A DNA stretch of 64,000 nucleotides, taken from assembly GCA_946965045.2 (NCBI GenBank), contig OX337230.1, positions 1,798,001 through 1,862,000 on the forward strand, read 5' to 3'. A program made the translations under genes and the position numbers. Of the stretch, positions 20,581 to 30,081 are shown piece after piece (positions within the stretch are counted from its first letter, which is position 1; every line of letters begins with the position of its first letter). Under the pieces are notes generated by a model. That model did no database searches, was not told the origin of the DNA, and was given only the letters and a program-made list of their open reading frames with translations. This DNA is from Epithemia pelagica (taxonomy: Eukaryota; Bacillariophyta; Bacillariophyceae; Surirellales; Surirellaceae).

Positions 20581-20661
20581 CATGGAATAAACAGGCGACT
20601 TTTGAAATGAGAGCGATACAAGATGGAATAAACAGGCGACTTTTGAAATGAGAGCGATACA
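20581..20661. repeat. Two-copy 40-nt tandem repeat
   Basis: The unit atggaataaacaggcgactt continuing through ttgaaatgagagcgatacaa occurs twice head to tail, immediately before the first ORF of the transposon. It ends in gatacaa, the inverse of the TGTATC core. Confidence 0.8.
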
Positions 20662-20794
20662 ATGATAAAGCGATGGATCAAGCAATCGAAGAATTGGTTC
20701 CTGCCAAACTCGCCAATGAAATTGCTTGCGACAACAGCAACACAACAATCAGACTCATTTTTCAAGACGAAAGCAAGAAGAAGAAGTCGCAATC

Positions 20795-21241
20795 ATGGCC
20801 GAGAAGAAGAAACCGAAGGTTTACCCCGCCGACCGGAAGGGAGCCAAGATCCGGATTGTTGGTGGGACGTACCGTGGAAAGAGGGGCTTCCTCGACAAGA
20901 AGAAGGGCAGGACAGAGTTCTTTACCTACGTCATTATCGTCATCAAGCCGAACGAGGAGGAGATTGCAACACGGCTTCATCACGAATCGATCCGAGTCGA
21001 AGAGGAAGCACCACCGGCAAGCTATGAAGAGGCTGTTCTCCAGCAGCACTGTGACATTGAAGAGCTGCTACGCGACCTTACGAGGAGGCTGTCCCAGTGT
21101 GAGGGCATCTCCTCCGAAGGAGAAGCTGGCCATCGGATTGGGAACTTGTTCCTAAATTATTTGACGGTTGCTGTGCAACGTCAAAGTAACCTACGTGTGG
21201 ACAAGGCTCGTTGGCGTCGTGTGCGCTATGGTCACGGTTAA
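20795..21241 (+). CDS. Transposon-borne small protein with KOW-like motif
   Basis: 148 aa from the ATG at 20795. The open frame extends further upstream but without an ATG. The N-terminus is Lys-rich (MAEKKKPKVYPADRKGAK) and runs into IRIVGGTYRGKRGFLDKKKG, which has the pattern of a KOW motif: hydrophobic-x-hydrophobic-x-G-x-Y-x-G-x-x-G. KOW motifs bind RNA or ribosomal and transcription-elongation partners. The C-terminal half is helical and charged. It lies inside the TIRs and is convergent with the 485-aa ORF, so I infer an accessory role in transposition or expression. It may instead be a captured host fragment. Confidence 0.5.
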   Translation: MAEKKKPKVYPADRKGAKIRIVGGTYRGKRGFLDKKKGRTEFFTYVIIVIKPNEEEIATRLHHESIRVEEEAPPASYEEAVLQQHCDIEELLRDLTRRLSQCEGISSEGEAGHRIGNLFLNYLTVAVQRQSNLRVDKARWRRVRYGHG

Positions 21242-21319
21242 TGCAACATCATGGTCAATGCAAATTCTCAACCAATATAGGATAAAGGAAGATTACTAAC
21301 TACTCGTCAATGTAGAAAC

Positions 21320-21375
21320 TCTCATCATGTAAAAACTCATCATGTAAAAACTCATCATGTAAACACTCGTAGGAA
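21320..21375. repeat. Short tandem repeat between convergent ORFs
   Basis: The unit ctcatcatgtaaaaa occurs about three times head to tail, followed by a degenerate copy, between the 3' ends of the first two transposon genes. Confidence 0.7.
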
Positions 21376-21383
21376 TTGGTGGC

Positions 21384-22841
21384 TTACAAGTCACCAAACA
21401 TGTTCTTGGCAGCCTCCGCATTCTTCTTGCCTTTGGTGGCAATCTTGGTGCCACCCTTGCATGCAATGCGCCAAAAGATAGTCATACCAAGGAGATCACG
21501 GCCGAAATCATTCTCCGAGTCATTTGATTTCATTTTGATGGGGTTGTACTCCGTAGGGATGACAGTCTCATCCTTGGAGAAAATCTGGTTGTCGAGTTTG
21601 ATAGACGGGTGAAAGGCAAACCTATAGTGGGCCCAGTAGCTGCCATCGTCAGAATCCTCAATAGCCACCATAGTAGCACTATGGGCCTTCTTTGTAGCGG
21701 CACACTTGATCTTGGACAACTTCTCGTCCTTGTGGTACCGCTCGGGATCGCGGATCCAGAAGTCCTGCGCCGGCCCCCTCATCGAGATTAAACGACCACG
21801 CCAGCTTTCTCCGAAAACATCGTCGGGAATGCTCGCATCCCATAAATGATGGTCCTGGCAAGGGACTGAACGGCGTAAGTGGAAGCCGTTGCGAGTGAAA
21901 AGTTCGTCCTGGTCGATCCCTTCAACGTATTGAATGTCGAAATCTCTGTTACGTTCGGCACACAAATGGTTGACGGCGATTATCCAAGGGTGCTTGACCG
22001 TCCCATTTTGATTCACCAACCAACTTGTCGGAACAAATGGGTGCAACACGTCGTTAGGCAGTTGTGGGGGACGAGGAGGGATACGAGAAAGAAGTGGAGA
22101 CACCCTCCCGAAGACATGTTGCGGTGGATCACCTCCATTGAGGTCAACACCAGGGACAGCATAAGCGGCGGCAACGTTGTGGCGTGCTGGGCTGGGACTT
22201 GCGAAGAAGTTGGAGGCGTTTACCTGTCCCATCTGCTGATCGTGGGCATCGTGGGCATCGTTGCCAAGAAACACCGCCGGTGATTCTCCTCCCTTCACAG
22301 GTGTGCGGTTGAGATTGCGGGGAGCTGGCTTCCTGTCGTCGTCTTGCTCAGCCATGCCAGCAGCATAATCTTGATCACCATACAAGCGCCCATAAGCGTC
22401 CTTGTACATCTGCTCCTCTTCGGGGCTGACGTCGTCGGCAACATCAGTGGTGTAAGTGTCATTGTCGGAAATCTTGTTGCTCTTCACCATGGTTCCTGAC
22501 TCTTTGTTTTCAAGTTCTTTGAGAGTCTTCTCGTTTGGATCAACTCCCAGTCGATGGAGGTAGTTGACGTAGGCTTGGATGGACCGGGACTTGCACTTGC
22601 CCCAGCGAAGTTGTACTTGTCGTCGCTTCAACGAGCCTTCAAATCCCCAGTCGGTGGGATTATTACTGCAAAACGAAAGGAGATCAAAGGAGTGTCTCGA
22701 CTGGCCTTGTTTTTCGATGGCCTTGATTAATTTTCTTGTTTGGTCAAACGGCAATCCACCTGGAGCGGGGAACTTGGCTGGCCTCTTTGGCGGTGGTTTC
22801 TTCTCTTCGTCCAATTTATGATCATGTTGTTGCTCTGTCAT
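21384..22841 (-). CDS. Transposon-borne hypothetical protein (485 aa)
   Basis: 485 aa from an ATG at 22841, no intron needed. The N-terminus is Lys/Pro-rich (DEEKKPPPKRPAKFPAPGG). Residues about 40–110 could be a DNA-binding region (NNPTDWGFEGSLKRRQVQLRWGKCK). The middle is low-complexity and acidic. The C-terminal half is better ordered (SWRGRLISMRGPAQDFWIRD, GSYWAHYRFAFHPSIKL, RDLLGMTIFWRIACKGGTKI) and may form a β-rich domain. No family is recognised. It sits inside the TIRs, divergent from the transposase with about 270 bp between their starts, which suggests a shared promoter and a role in the transposon cycle. Confidence 0.6.
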   Translation of the reverse strand: MTEQQHDHKLDEEKKPPPKRPAKFPAPGGLPFDQTRKLIKAIEKQGQSRHSFDLLSFCSNNPTDWGFEGSLKRRQVQLRWGKCKSRSIQAYVNYLHRLGVDPNEKTLKELENKESGTMVKSNKISDNDTYTTDVADDVSPEEEQMYKDAYGRLYGDQDYAAGMAEQDDDRKPAPRNLNRTPVKGGESPAVFLGNDAHDAHDQQMGQVNASNFFASPSPARHNVAAAYAVPGVDLNGGDPPQHVFGRVSPLLSRIPPRPPQLPNDVLHPFVPTSWLVNQNGTVKHPWIIAVNHLCAERNRDFDIQYVEGIDQDELFTRNGFHLRRSVPCQDHHLWDASIPDDVFGESWRGRLISMRGPAQDFWIRDPERYHKDEKLSKIKCAATKKAHSATMVAIEDSDDGSYWAHYRFAFHPSIKLDNQIFSKDETVIPTEYNPIKMKSNDSENDFGRDLLGMTIFWRIACKGGTKIATKGKKNAEAAKNMFGDL

Positions 22842-23109
22842 GATAGAAAATCAATGATCCAACAATCAACGAGAGAAGTAGACAGGTTTGCGAAGCGCAA
22901 GCCATTCCCTCTTGATCCAACATGCTCCTCTTGTGTCGTTGGTTTGTCTACAGCTACTAATATCATAGGAATGTGTTTGATTGCTTGATCATAAGCAGTA
23001 TTTTAGTTTACTTAGGGCAGATTGGTGTGTGTGGACCCACGGATCCTTCTACTCGTGTTCGGGATGAAGCACCTTTCCGCCAATTTGTGACACTACTAGG
23101 GAATGAGCC

Positions 23110-24099
23110 ATGAAGGCTGTCTTCCTTCCCCCAAGTTGTTCGCATCGGAATCTTCCTACTGTTCAACATAAAGAGAAGATGGTGCCACTGGTCGAGCCAG
23201 ACGAGGTTCTCACGCGAGGCTTAGCTTATCTCTCCTTGGACGTGGATGGCCGTCTGACGAGGGAGCAACGCATCAACAAGTTCCAACAACACTATGGATC
23301 GGTGCCTCTTACAATTGCAACCATGTGGTATGACTTGTGCCATACGACAATTGAAGAGGCAAAGCTAAGTACTAAGGATAAACAAAAAGGCTTTCGCATG
23401 TTCATGGTTGCGCATTTCTTTATCTACAGCTATCCTCGAAGCAGCGTACAGCTTGGTGACAGGTTCCGAATTTGTGCGTGCAACGTCCGAGGCAAGAATC
23501 TCTGGAAATGGATTCGGAAGATCGCAGCGCTTGAGGAGAAGGTAATTTTCTGGCCTCACGACCTGAACAATCCTGACTCGGAGATTTTCGCGCTATCTGT
23601 GGATGGTGTTGATAAGAAAACGTGGGAACGAAAGCACAAGACTGAACTGCTTCCGTTTGATCGACGAAATTTCTCACAGAAGCATGCGCACGGTGGAGTG
23701 AAATATCAAATCACTCTATGTGCATATCGCCAGCAAGTCGTGGATATCTTTGGACCAGTGCGCGGAGGCATGGGTGACAAGGAGATGCTCGAGAGGTCTG
23801 GTGTGCTGGAGCACCTCGCGGATGGAAAAAAGGTTGTGGCTGATCGCGGTTACATCAAGAATGCTTTCCGCGACAAGGTTGCTTGGCCCAACCCACAACA
23901 CGATTCAAGGATGGCGAACAATATTAAGAGTCGCATCCGCCTGCGACACGAATCGTTCAACGGAAAAATGTCTACCTTTGCCTCCATGCACCAAACTTGG
24001 AGGCACAGCGACACGAATCATGGACTTGCCTTTCGAGCTGTCGCTGTTACGTTGCAATATGCCATGAACAATGGCAGCTCTCATCTCTTTCAACTCTAA
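23110..24099 (+). CDS. DDE transposase of the four-gene TIR element
   Basis: 329 aa from an ATG at 23110. The catalytic triad is visible: first Asp in FALSVDGVDKKTWE, second Asp in KKVVADRGYIKNAF and Glu in SRIRLRHESFNGKMSTF. The C-terminal region (FRAVAVTLQYAMNNGSSHLFQL) matches the pattern of a DDE_4-type family found in protists, related to PIF/Harbinger and IS5/IS4 transposases. It would excise and insert the element at its TIRs. The N-terminal 120 residues contain a helical region that may bind DNA. No frameshift or stop interrupts it, unlike many old copies. Confidence 0.82.
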   Translation: MKAVFLPPSCSHRNLPTVQHKEKMVPLVEPDEVLTRGLAYLSLDVDGRLTREQRINKFQQHYGSVPLTIATMWYDLCHTTIEEAKLSTKDKQKGFRMFMVAHFFIYSYPRSSVQLGDRFRICACNVRGKNLWKWIRKIAALEEKVIFWPHDLNNPDSEIFALSVDGVDKKTWERKHKTELLPFDRRNFSQKHAHGGVKYQITLCAYRQQVVDIFGPVRGGMGDKEMLERSGVLEHLADGKKVVADRGYIKNAFRDKVAWPNPQHDSRMANNIKSRIRLRHESFNGKMSTFASMHQTWRHSDTNHGLAFRAVAVTLQYAMNNGSSHLFQL

Positions 24100-24144
24100 T
24101 GAATGTCTAAAGTAGAGAAAAGTTTGTTTGTGTTTTCTATTTGT

Positions 24145-24759
24145 TTACGTATAGTCTTGTATATGATTTGCCAAATCATGTCGTCGTCGCAGCTCATCAC
24201 AGGGGACAACAGGTCCTCGTCCTTGCTCCTCCTCGCGTTTCAGTGCCAGATAGTTGAAAAAACGTTGGCGGCGTGCTTCCTGGTAAATGCGGTGCTTGAA
24301 GATTGCTGGCTTAAAGTCTCTGTAGGCAGGACGTGTCCTTTGAAGCTCGGATGGCTTCAAGCGTAGGTGCACACCATTCTTCACATCCTGCCGAAGAAGC
24401 AGCTTTGCAGGGTGAAGGTCAAAGACAAGTTCACCTTTGTTGTTGTGTTGTTGTCTTGGATATAACCTTCTGTCATGAATAAGGGCCCTTTCGTCACTTC
24501 TTGCCCTTTCATTCGCGTAGTCTGCTTGGCGTCGATGATCCTGCAGCCGTGCCTTGAATTGTTGGAAGGGGACACCTTTGAACTCCGGGAGCCGCTTGTA
24601 AAACTTGAAAAGGTGGTCTGCCGGCACCATGTTCATGTTGTAGAGCAGACCACCTGGCTCCAAATCCTCGATGAGGATCGCCCGCCCCTCGCATTTCCTC
24701 CAATCAACAAACTTCTCCTTCTCCTTCTCCTTCTTCGATACAGAGACCTGCTTGCTCAT
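24145..24759 (-). CDS. Transposon-borne hypothetical basic protein
   Basis: 204 aa from the first ATG at 24759 (the frame extends to 24789 without an ATG). Lys/Glu-rich N-terminus (SVSKKEKEKEKFVDWRKCEG), then a strongly Arg-rich helical region (QQFKARLQDHRRQADYANER, RIYQEARRQRFFNYLALKR). The composition suggests nucleic acid binding. It is convergent with the transposase (stops 45 bp apart) and lies next to the right TGTATCGG array. No family recognised. Confidence 0.55.
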   Translation of the reverse strand: MSKQVSVSKKEKEKEKFVDWRKCEGRAILIEDLEPGGLLYNMNMVPADHLFKFYKRLPEFKGVPFQQFKARLQDHRRQADYANERARSDERALIHDRRLYPRQQHNNKGELVFDLHPAKLLLRQDVKNGVHLRLKPSELQRTRPAYRDFKPAIFKHRIYQEARRQRFFNYLALKREEEQGRGPVVPCDELRRRHDLANHIQDYT

Positions 24760-24902
24760 CCTCTTTCTTTGTCCACTACCTGGCGACAAAAAAGGTTGGT
24801 TGTTGTGTCGTGTTCCATTTCGTCGATCGTTGTCGATAACTTCGACGTGTTTTGCGATCTCGTTTTGTGAAGCTCATTTTTGTTGTGAAGACTCATTCTT
24901 GT

Positions 24903-25086
24903 TGTTGTATCGGGTGTGTGTATCGGGGTTTCGTCGATTTGTATCGGTTGTATCGACCCCCGTGTATCGTTTGTATCGGGGTTGTATCGGTTGTATCGGG
25001 TTGTATCGGGTTGTATCGGAATTTGTATCGGTTGTATCGGATGTTGTTTCGACCAGTTGTATGGTTTGTATCGGGTTGTATCGACC
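24903..25086. repeat. Right subterminal TGTATCGG repeats
   Basis: About eleven exact TGTATCGG units, several in near-perfect tandem (ttgtatcggg), plus TGTATCGA and TGTATCGT variants. They are in the same orientation as the left array, so the two ends are not mirror images beyond the TIR. Confidence 0.78.
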
Positions 25087-25250
25087 CTCGCCAAATGTTC
25101 CGATTCGTGTATTTTCCTCTCTATGTATTCTAATATACAGAAATATCAATGTCGATAAGTATTTTGTTCTATTATAGTGTACCAAAAAGAAAATAAGCTT
25201 GTCCGTCCTTCGCCCTTTTTGGTATATTCTGTTCAAGGTCCATAAGCACT

Positions 25251-25275
25251 ATGGTTACAAAAATAGCGGGTGTCC
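25251..25275 (-). repeat. Right terminal inverted repeat of the four-gene transposon
   Basis: On the minus strand it starts GGACACCCGCTATTTTTGTA and is followed outside by the CAG duplication at 25276–25278. The following 25279–25576 (298 bp) contain nothing recognisable. Confidence 0.88.
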
Positions 25276-25849
25276 CAGAGCTCAGGGTCGGTCTTATTCT
25301 AAGGTACTACCTTGTGTGAAATTTCGATAGAAGAGAGAGATCAAGAGCACTCAGCACTCATCTCAAGCGCTTTGGAGCTTCAGCAACTGACAAAGTGAAG
25401 CAGGGAGATTTGCTCTTGCTTGACCCACCTCTAGTAGAGACACTACGGTAGGCACACTACTATGCTACATCCCACATGTTCGGCTACAGCCTTGTATGTT
25501 TATCATGATGTGTTACTCCTGGCACAGGTCGTTTCCATGTAAGGAAACTAAGCCGGCCATTGGGTGATAGTGGAACTCTACTGTAAGTCATAACCCCCAA
25601 ATCCTAAAAAAATCGTTCCTAAACTTGAGCCCATAACCTGTTCGCTGAGAAATTAAGATCCGTTTAAGGCAAAATTTGTCCGGGGGTAGGCCTCGGCTTA
25701 TGAACTTTCGACACAAACTTATTCTCAGCGCATGTATATATATATGTGCATACATGTATATGATATATCCCCCCCATACAAGAAGGAAAAAGCTCCTCAA
25801 CCCCTACCACCACGAGCGTCTCGTCCTTTTCTCGGGCCTCTTCTTCGCT

Positions 25850-25897
25850 TTGTACCTCCACCCTTGACTTCTTCACTTTGTACCTCCACCCTTGACA
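25850..25897. repeat. Two-copy repeat upstream of the Myb-like ORF
   Basis: The string ttgtacctccacccttgac occurs at about 25851–25869 and 25879–25896, just before the ATG at 25898. An AT-rich tract (tatatatatgtgcatacatg) lies near 25735–25760. Confidence 0.7.
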
Positions 25898-27244
25898 ATG
25901 GCCGAGGATCTTGAAAAGAGGATGGAGAGAGCCTTTGCCGAAGTCGAGGCAGGCTTGGCCCAAAACCAGGACGACTCCACCTCAGAGGAGGAAGATGCCC
26001 CGACCCAGATGCCAACGCCAACACCACCTCAAGCAGTCACACAGGGACCTCCTGACTTGTCCGAACAACTGAATTTGACAAAAACCAGCGTCCCTCACAC
26101 TCCTGCAGCAACAAGTGTCCCACCAGTGCGACGGGAGTCACCCCGACTCCGCATTAAGAGACTCCTACAAGAGCAAAACAACAACAAGAAGCCCAAAGCC
26201 AAGAAGGCAAAGAAGACTGCTCCAACATCAGCTCCTACAGCCTCCGGAAAAAACACAGCAACATCGAACACAACAACCAAAGTGAAAAAAGGAAGCGTAT
26301 CACAAGCAAAAAAGGGTAATGGAGGACCAGGTAGATCGAGAGGGAGGAACTTCACTGAAGACGAGACCTGGTACCTCCTTGATCTTATTTCCGCCATAGA
26401 ACCTGCAGGGCAATACGGTTGGGATCGAGTAACGGACGCCTACAGCGAAAGGTTCAAGGCGTCCGACCGCCTCAGGGACAGGGAATCTCTCAAACGCCGT
26501 TTTGGTGCGCTACATGGGAGAAAGATTCCCACGGGAGACCCACATTGTCCCGACGAAGTGAAGGCGGCCAAACAGATCCTCATCAACATCCAAACACGAT
26601 GTGACGTTAGCGAAAAGGCAAACAGACACGACATTGGCTTCGACTCGACCTCGTCCGAAGGAGAGAGTGTTGCAGATGGAGAAGCAGACTACGGAGAAGA
26701 TGAAGAGGACGACCAAGAAGCAGACGATCAACAAGGAGAGAAGCAAGACAAGGAGGAAAATCTGGAGACCCCCAAAACAAGTGTCAAGCCGCATGGATCA
26801 AAGCCCCTTCGGTCGGATACGAAAAGTCGACGCAAGCGAACAATTGACTCCGACGACAAAACTGACGCTATCATGAAATTCATGATGGTGTCGCAGCAGA
26901 ATCGTCAAGATGCAGAAGAGAAAGAAAGGAAGTTTCGCAGAGAGAAAGAAGACTGTGAGAAAGAAGAGCGACAGAAGCGTGACGACAAGCGACGTGAGAG
27001 AGACGAGCGTCGTGCGGAACAGTCAATGGCTATGCAACAATCAATGCTGCAAATGATGATGCAGCAACAGAGTAACTTGCTCATGTTGCTTGCACCGAAT
27101 GTAATGGGACAGGTCCAACCGCAACAGGTCCAACCGCAACAGAACACTACAACGCCTGCGGGTCAGCTCCGACCGCAACACACTCTAACACCTGAAGACC
27201 AGAACATTGACCAGAATGATGACAAGGAAGGAAAAGAAGTTTAG
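25898..27244 (+). CDS. Harbinger-associated Myb/SANT-like DNA-binding protein
   Basis: 448 aa from ATG 25898. A low-complexity Lys/Ala/Thr-rich N-terminus includes PKAKKAKKTAP, a likely nuclear signal. Residues about 150–220 form a Myb/SANT-like domain: RNFTEDETWYLLDLISAIEP, then GWDRVTDAYSERF, then SLKRRFGALHGRKIPTGDP. An acidic stretch, an Arg/Glu-rich coiled coil and a Met/Gln-rich C-terminus follow (QPQQVQPQQ). In PIF/Harbinger transposons such a partner helps bring the transposase to the nucleus and to its ends. The adjoining convergent transposase gene supports that role. Confidence 0.78.
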   Translation: MAEDLEKRMERAFAEVEAGLAQNQDDSTSEEEDAPTQMPTPTPPQAVTQGPPDLSEQLNLTKTSVPHTPAATSVPPVRRESPRLRIKRLLQEQNNNKKPKAKKAKKTAPTSAPTASGKNTATSNTTTKVKKGSVSQAKKGNGGPGRSRGRNFTEDETWYLLDLISAIEPAGQYGWDRVTDAYSERFKASDRLRDRESLKRRFGALHGRKIPTGDPHCPDEVKAAKQILINIQTRCDVSEKANRHDIGFDSTSSEGESVADGEADYGEDEEDDQEADDQQGEKQDKEENLETPKTSVKPHGSKPLRSDTKSRRKRTIDSDDKTDAIMKFMMVSQQNRQDAEEKERKFRREKEDCEKEERQKRDDKRRERDERRAEQSMAMQQSMLQMMMQQQSNLLMLLAPNVMGQVQPQQVQPQQNTTTPAGQLRPQHTLTPEDQNIDQNDDKEGKEV

Positions 27245-27269
27245 TAGATAAAATAACTGGTATAGTTGA

Positions 27270-28463
27270 CTACGAAAGAGATGAATGGTATCCCTGTTGT
27301 CCTGTAAGATACAAATGGGGGTAAAATGTCGTCCGAATCTGGTTGAAGCCAACACACGAAGCCCTGTAGTTGTACAATAGGACAATGAGAGACAGGACAA
27401 TCTTCCTTTCTCCCATCTCTTCATACTTAAGGCAATCTTTCAGGCGAGGGAAGGAAGCTTGCAAGCCTCTCATCCCCCACTCGGACAGCTGTCGCACCGA
27501 AGTGGCCGCCTTGTACATCTTCCTTGTATTTCTCACTCTACCCTGTCGATCCACATTGTTTTGATACGACTTCAACAAGCTCGGCCGATTCTCCGATCCG
27601 AAGGCAGAGTCCACGACAATGCGCCCGCCACCACGTCGTCGTTCACTGTCGTGCACGGCATCTAATTTTTCGTAGATCTTCGAGAGGTGGGCCAACGTAG
27701 AATCGTGCCAGGATCCAGGCGCGTTGATGTAACACGCCCGGATCCTTCCATCTGGTGAAAAAACAAAAAGGTTTGAAATATAGTGATCGCATTTCCATCC
27801 GTTATAGAAGATGTTTTCAAGATCAGGGTTAGCTTCGATGAGGACTTTGAGTCCGTCCATCGCTCCCCACACATTCTTGAGCACAGGGTATTTCTCCCTG
27901 ATAACCGCCTTGAAGCTCGCTATTTCGCTTCGCGTTGGCAATCTCACCTCGGCGTCCGGATGGTTCTGGAGGACTTTGACCAGAAGACGACGCCCAAAGC
28001 GCAACCAAACAGAAACTGGGTTCGCAGTCATCCCAAAGATGACCTGCAAGGGGATCGTTGAACCACGAGTACGCGTCCAGGCGAGCACTAATCCTAGACA
28101 TATCGTTGCGTCTATTTGCCGTTTCCGTCCTGTTCCCCCAGTTTGTCGAACGCGTCTCATGTGAAACTTTTTGTTCGCTTTCTGTGGATAGGGACTCCAA
28201 CTGTTAAACAGTGGCGTGAACAGCTTAAGCAGACTCTCAAATGACTCATGATCAAAGCCACACAAAGCTATCAACGAGGGGTCATCGCCACTATTGTAAA
28301 GTCTCATGAACGAAGAGTATTTTGGATGTTGGAGAGCAGCGCGACGAATTCCTCCCGAACGATTACGAACACGCTGTGCTTCCTCAAGACGAAGCTTCTT
28401 CTTCTTCTCCTCCTCCTCCTCCTCCAGGAGAAGAAGGATCAATGCATCGTCGTCTATATCCAT
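27270..28463 (-). CDS. PIF/Harbinger DDE transposase
   Basis: 397 aa from ATG 28463. The frame extends upstream to 28577 only with a non-ATG start, so I use MDIDDDALILLLLEEE. The DDE core is visible: first Asp in NVWGAMDGLKVLIE, then CYINAPGSWHDSTLAH with GRIVVDSAFGSE for the second Asp, and Glu in QLSEWGMRGLQASFPRLK. This is the classic Harbinger (DDE_4) signature set. The N-terminal Arg-rich part (EEAQRVRNRSGGIRRAALQ) probably contacts DNA or the Myb-like partner. The frame is open, so the protein could be active. Confidence 0.9.
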   Translation of the reverse strand: MDIDDDALILLLLEEEEEEKKKKLRLEEAQRVRNRSGGIRRAALQHPKYSSFMRLYNSGDDPSLIALCGFDHESFESLLKLFTPLFNSWSPYPQKANKKFHMRRVRQTGGTGRKRQIDATICLGLVLAWTRTRGSTIPLQVIFGMTANPVSVWLRFGRRLLVKVLQNHPDAEVRLPTRSEIASFKAVIREKYPVLKNVWGAMDGLKVLIEANPDLENIFYNGWKCDHYISNLFVFSPDGRIRACYINAPGSWHDSTLAHLSKIYEKLDAVHDSERRRGGGRIVVDSAFGSENRPSLLKSYQNNVDRQGRVRNTRKMYKAATSVRQLSEWGMRGLQASFPRLKDCLKYEEMGERKIVLSLIVLLYNYRASCVGFNQIRTTFYPHLYLTGQQGYHSSLS

Positions 28464-28684
28464 GGTATTACAACAACAAATATTACTACAGGTTAGTCGA
28501 AAAGAGGATGACGATGAGGCCGAAAGGCGTGTCGAGGTGGAGGGAGTCTCGTGGGGGAAAATGGCGCAACATGCCAATGCATATATATGGTTGTGTATAT
28601 CCTATAACGTGCGTTGGGTTGTCCAAAGAATGACACTGGTTAGGTTTTATGACTTACAGTGGCAGTCATCGTCTTATACTAAAA

Positions 28685-30081
28685 CCCTCGGTATCAGTGT
28701 CCACTGCTTAGCTGTTTTTTGTCTGTGCCACCTTCAAAGGTTCCCAAGTGGACACAGACAGAAAATTTCCTTTTTGACGCAAATGGAAATGACTAAATTG
28801 CAAATTGGCACGCATACACAGCTGGAGTTTTCGCAATTCATGAATCAGACGCATGCCCAGCAAGCGGCCCTGCGTGGATGACGGTTGGTTGGTCTTTGCA
28901 GAATGCGCCATCCAAATCCCCCATAAAATCATACAGAGGCCATCACCCACAATGGCATGGCATGAATTGTCGCCTTTCATGCAATTCAGGTAAGTTTGAA
29001 CGTACAAAAATGTTTCCATGACAACAACAGTTCTTGTACTGTCATTCTAACTTCTCCCTCACACTTGTATTCGTTTTTCTCTTCTGATATTCGACATTTG
29101 ACAACTGTCTCTCTCTCTGTCCACTTCATTGAGAGTGAATGTTTGTGCCTATGGAATGCCAATCCTCCATTTGAGCCTCGGCTTAAAATTGGAGACCACA
29201 TAGAGCTTCATTTCTTTGTAGGAGTATTTTAGGAGTTTCTATCAGAAGTTTAGTTCTAATCTTTCATAGATTTTGTAAGATCGTGCGTGTTATTGCCGTG
29301 CTTTCAACAACCATGACACTCTGGTGTAGGTTTGAGGCCATCTTGAAGCATATCTGATCGACTCTGTGATCTATGAAGACTAGTTTGAGTAGGCCTAGTG
29401 GCAACAAGCTGCCTCAGTTTGTCGTCATCTCTAGGTCTAGGTACTTGAGTATCCGACACACAACGAAAGGTTCTTGGTCTGTGGTCGACATGGAGATGGG
29501 CGAAGCACAATGATGAGAGTAAAAAAACATGCTACAAAAATAAGAACACAACCAACCAACAATCAAGGAGCACTACGATTAAAGCAAGGAGAAGTTGTGG
29601 CAAACGGCCTACAATGACTTGTCCTCCATTTCATTGCGACAAAATCAAAGGAGCACCAAGCATCAACATTAACAGGGACAAAGATTAATGAGATAACGTG
29701 CGAGAAAACTATGCAGGACATGAAAGAAGCTAAGAGACAAACAACAAGCAACAAGAGAGAAAAACCAAAATACTGCTTCAGGTCGCAAGGATTCGGAAAG
29801 AGCTCGTTTCATGGTCAATGTCGATGTTTTTGACACCGCGTAAGATTTTTGTGACGAGACGAGAGTCGTGTGAAAGGATTCCAAATTTGAATCGTGGTCA
29901 CGGTCACAGGAAGATGCTAACCGCCAACTGTCACTTGCACGCCGGCATTTCCACCAGCACGAGGAACCATATTGGTGAAAAGGACAGACGAAAAGTGAAA
30001 TTTTCTGTCTGTGTCCACTTGGGAACCTATGAAGGTGGCACAGACAAAAAACAGCTAAGCAGTGGACACTGATACCGAGGG
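28685..30081. mobile_element. Long-TIR non-autonomous element, copy 1 (nested in the Harbinger element)
   Basis: 1,397 bp. The two ends are inverted repeats of about 85–90 bp, starting CCCTCGGTATCAGTGTCCAC at 28685 and ending with the reverse complement at 30081. They include TTTTTTGTCTGTGCCACCTTCA and a GTCTGTGTCCACTTGGG block. The interior is AT-rich with no convincing gene. It closely resembles 37875–39285 along its whole length. Flanks (…ctaaaa and tttccg…) show no clear target duplication. Superfamily not assigned. Confidence 0.78.

Larger units (their letters stand above)
20207..25275. mobile_element. Four-gene TIR DNA transposon with TGTATCGG subterminal arrays
   Basis: 5,069 bp. Left 20207–20231 and right 25251–25275 form a 25-bp TIR (GGACACCCGCTAT-TTTGTAACCAT) with one mismatch. 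The element is flanked by CAG at 20204–20206 and 25276–25278, a 3-bp target duplication. Just inside each end is an array of TGTATCGG in direct, not inverted, orientation. Four ORFs lie inside: 20795–21241 (+, KOW-like), 21384–22841 (−, unknown), 23110–24099 (+, DDE transposase) and 24145–24759 (−, unknown). They form two convergent pairs. The transposase resembles the DDE_4 type related to PIF/Harbinger and IS5, whose 3-bp duplications fit, though TWA is more usual than CAG. All frames are open, so the element may be autonomous. Confidence 0.85.

Noticed and set aside
28821-30072. Small frames shared by both long-TIR element copies
   Set aside because: They are short, lie partly in the inverted repeats, and differ in frame between copies because of indels.
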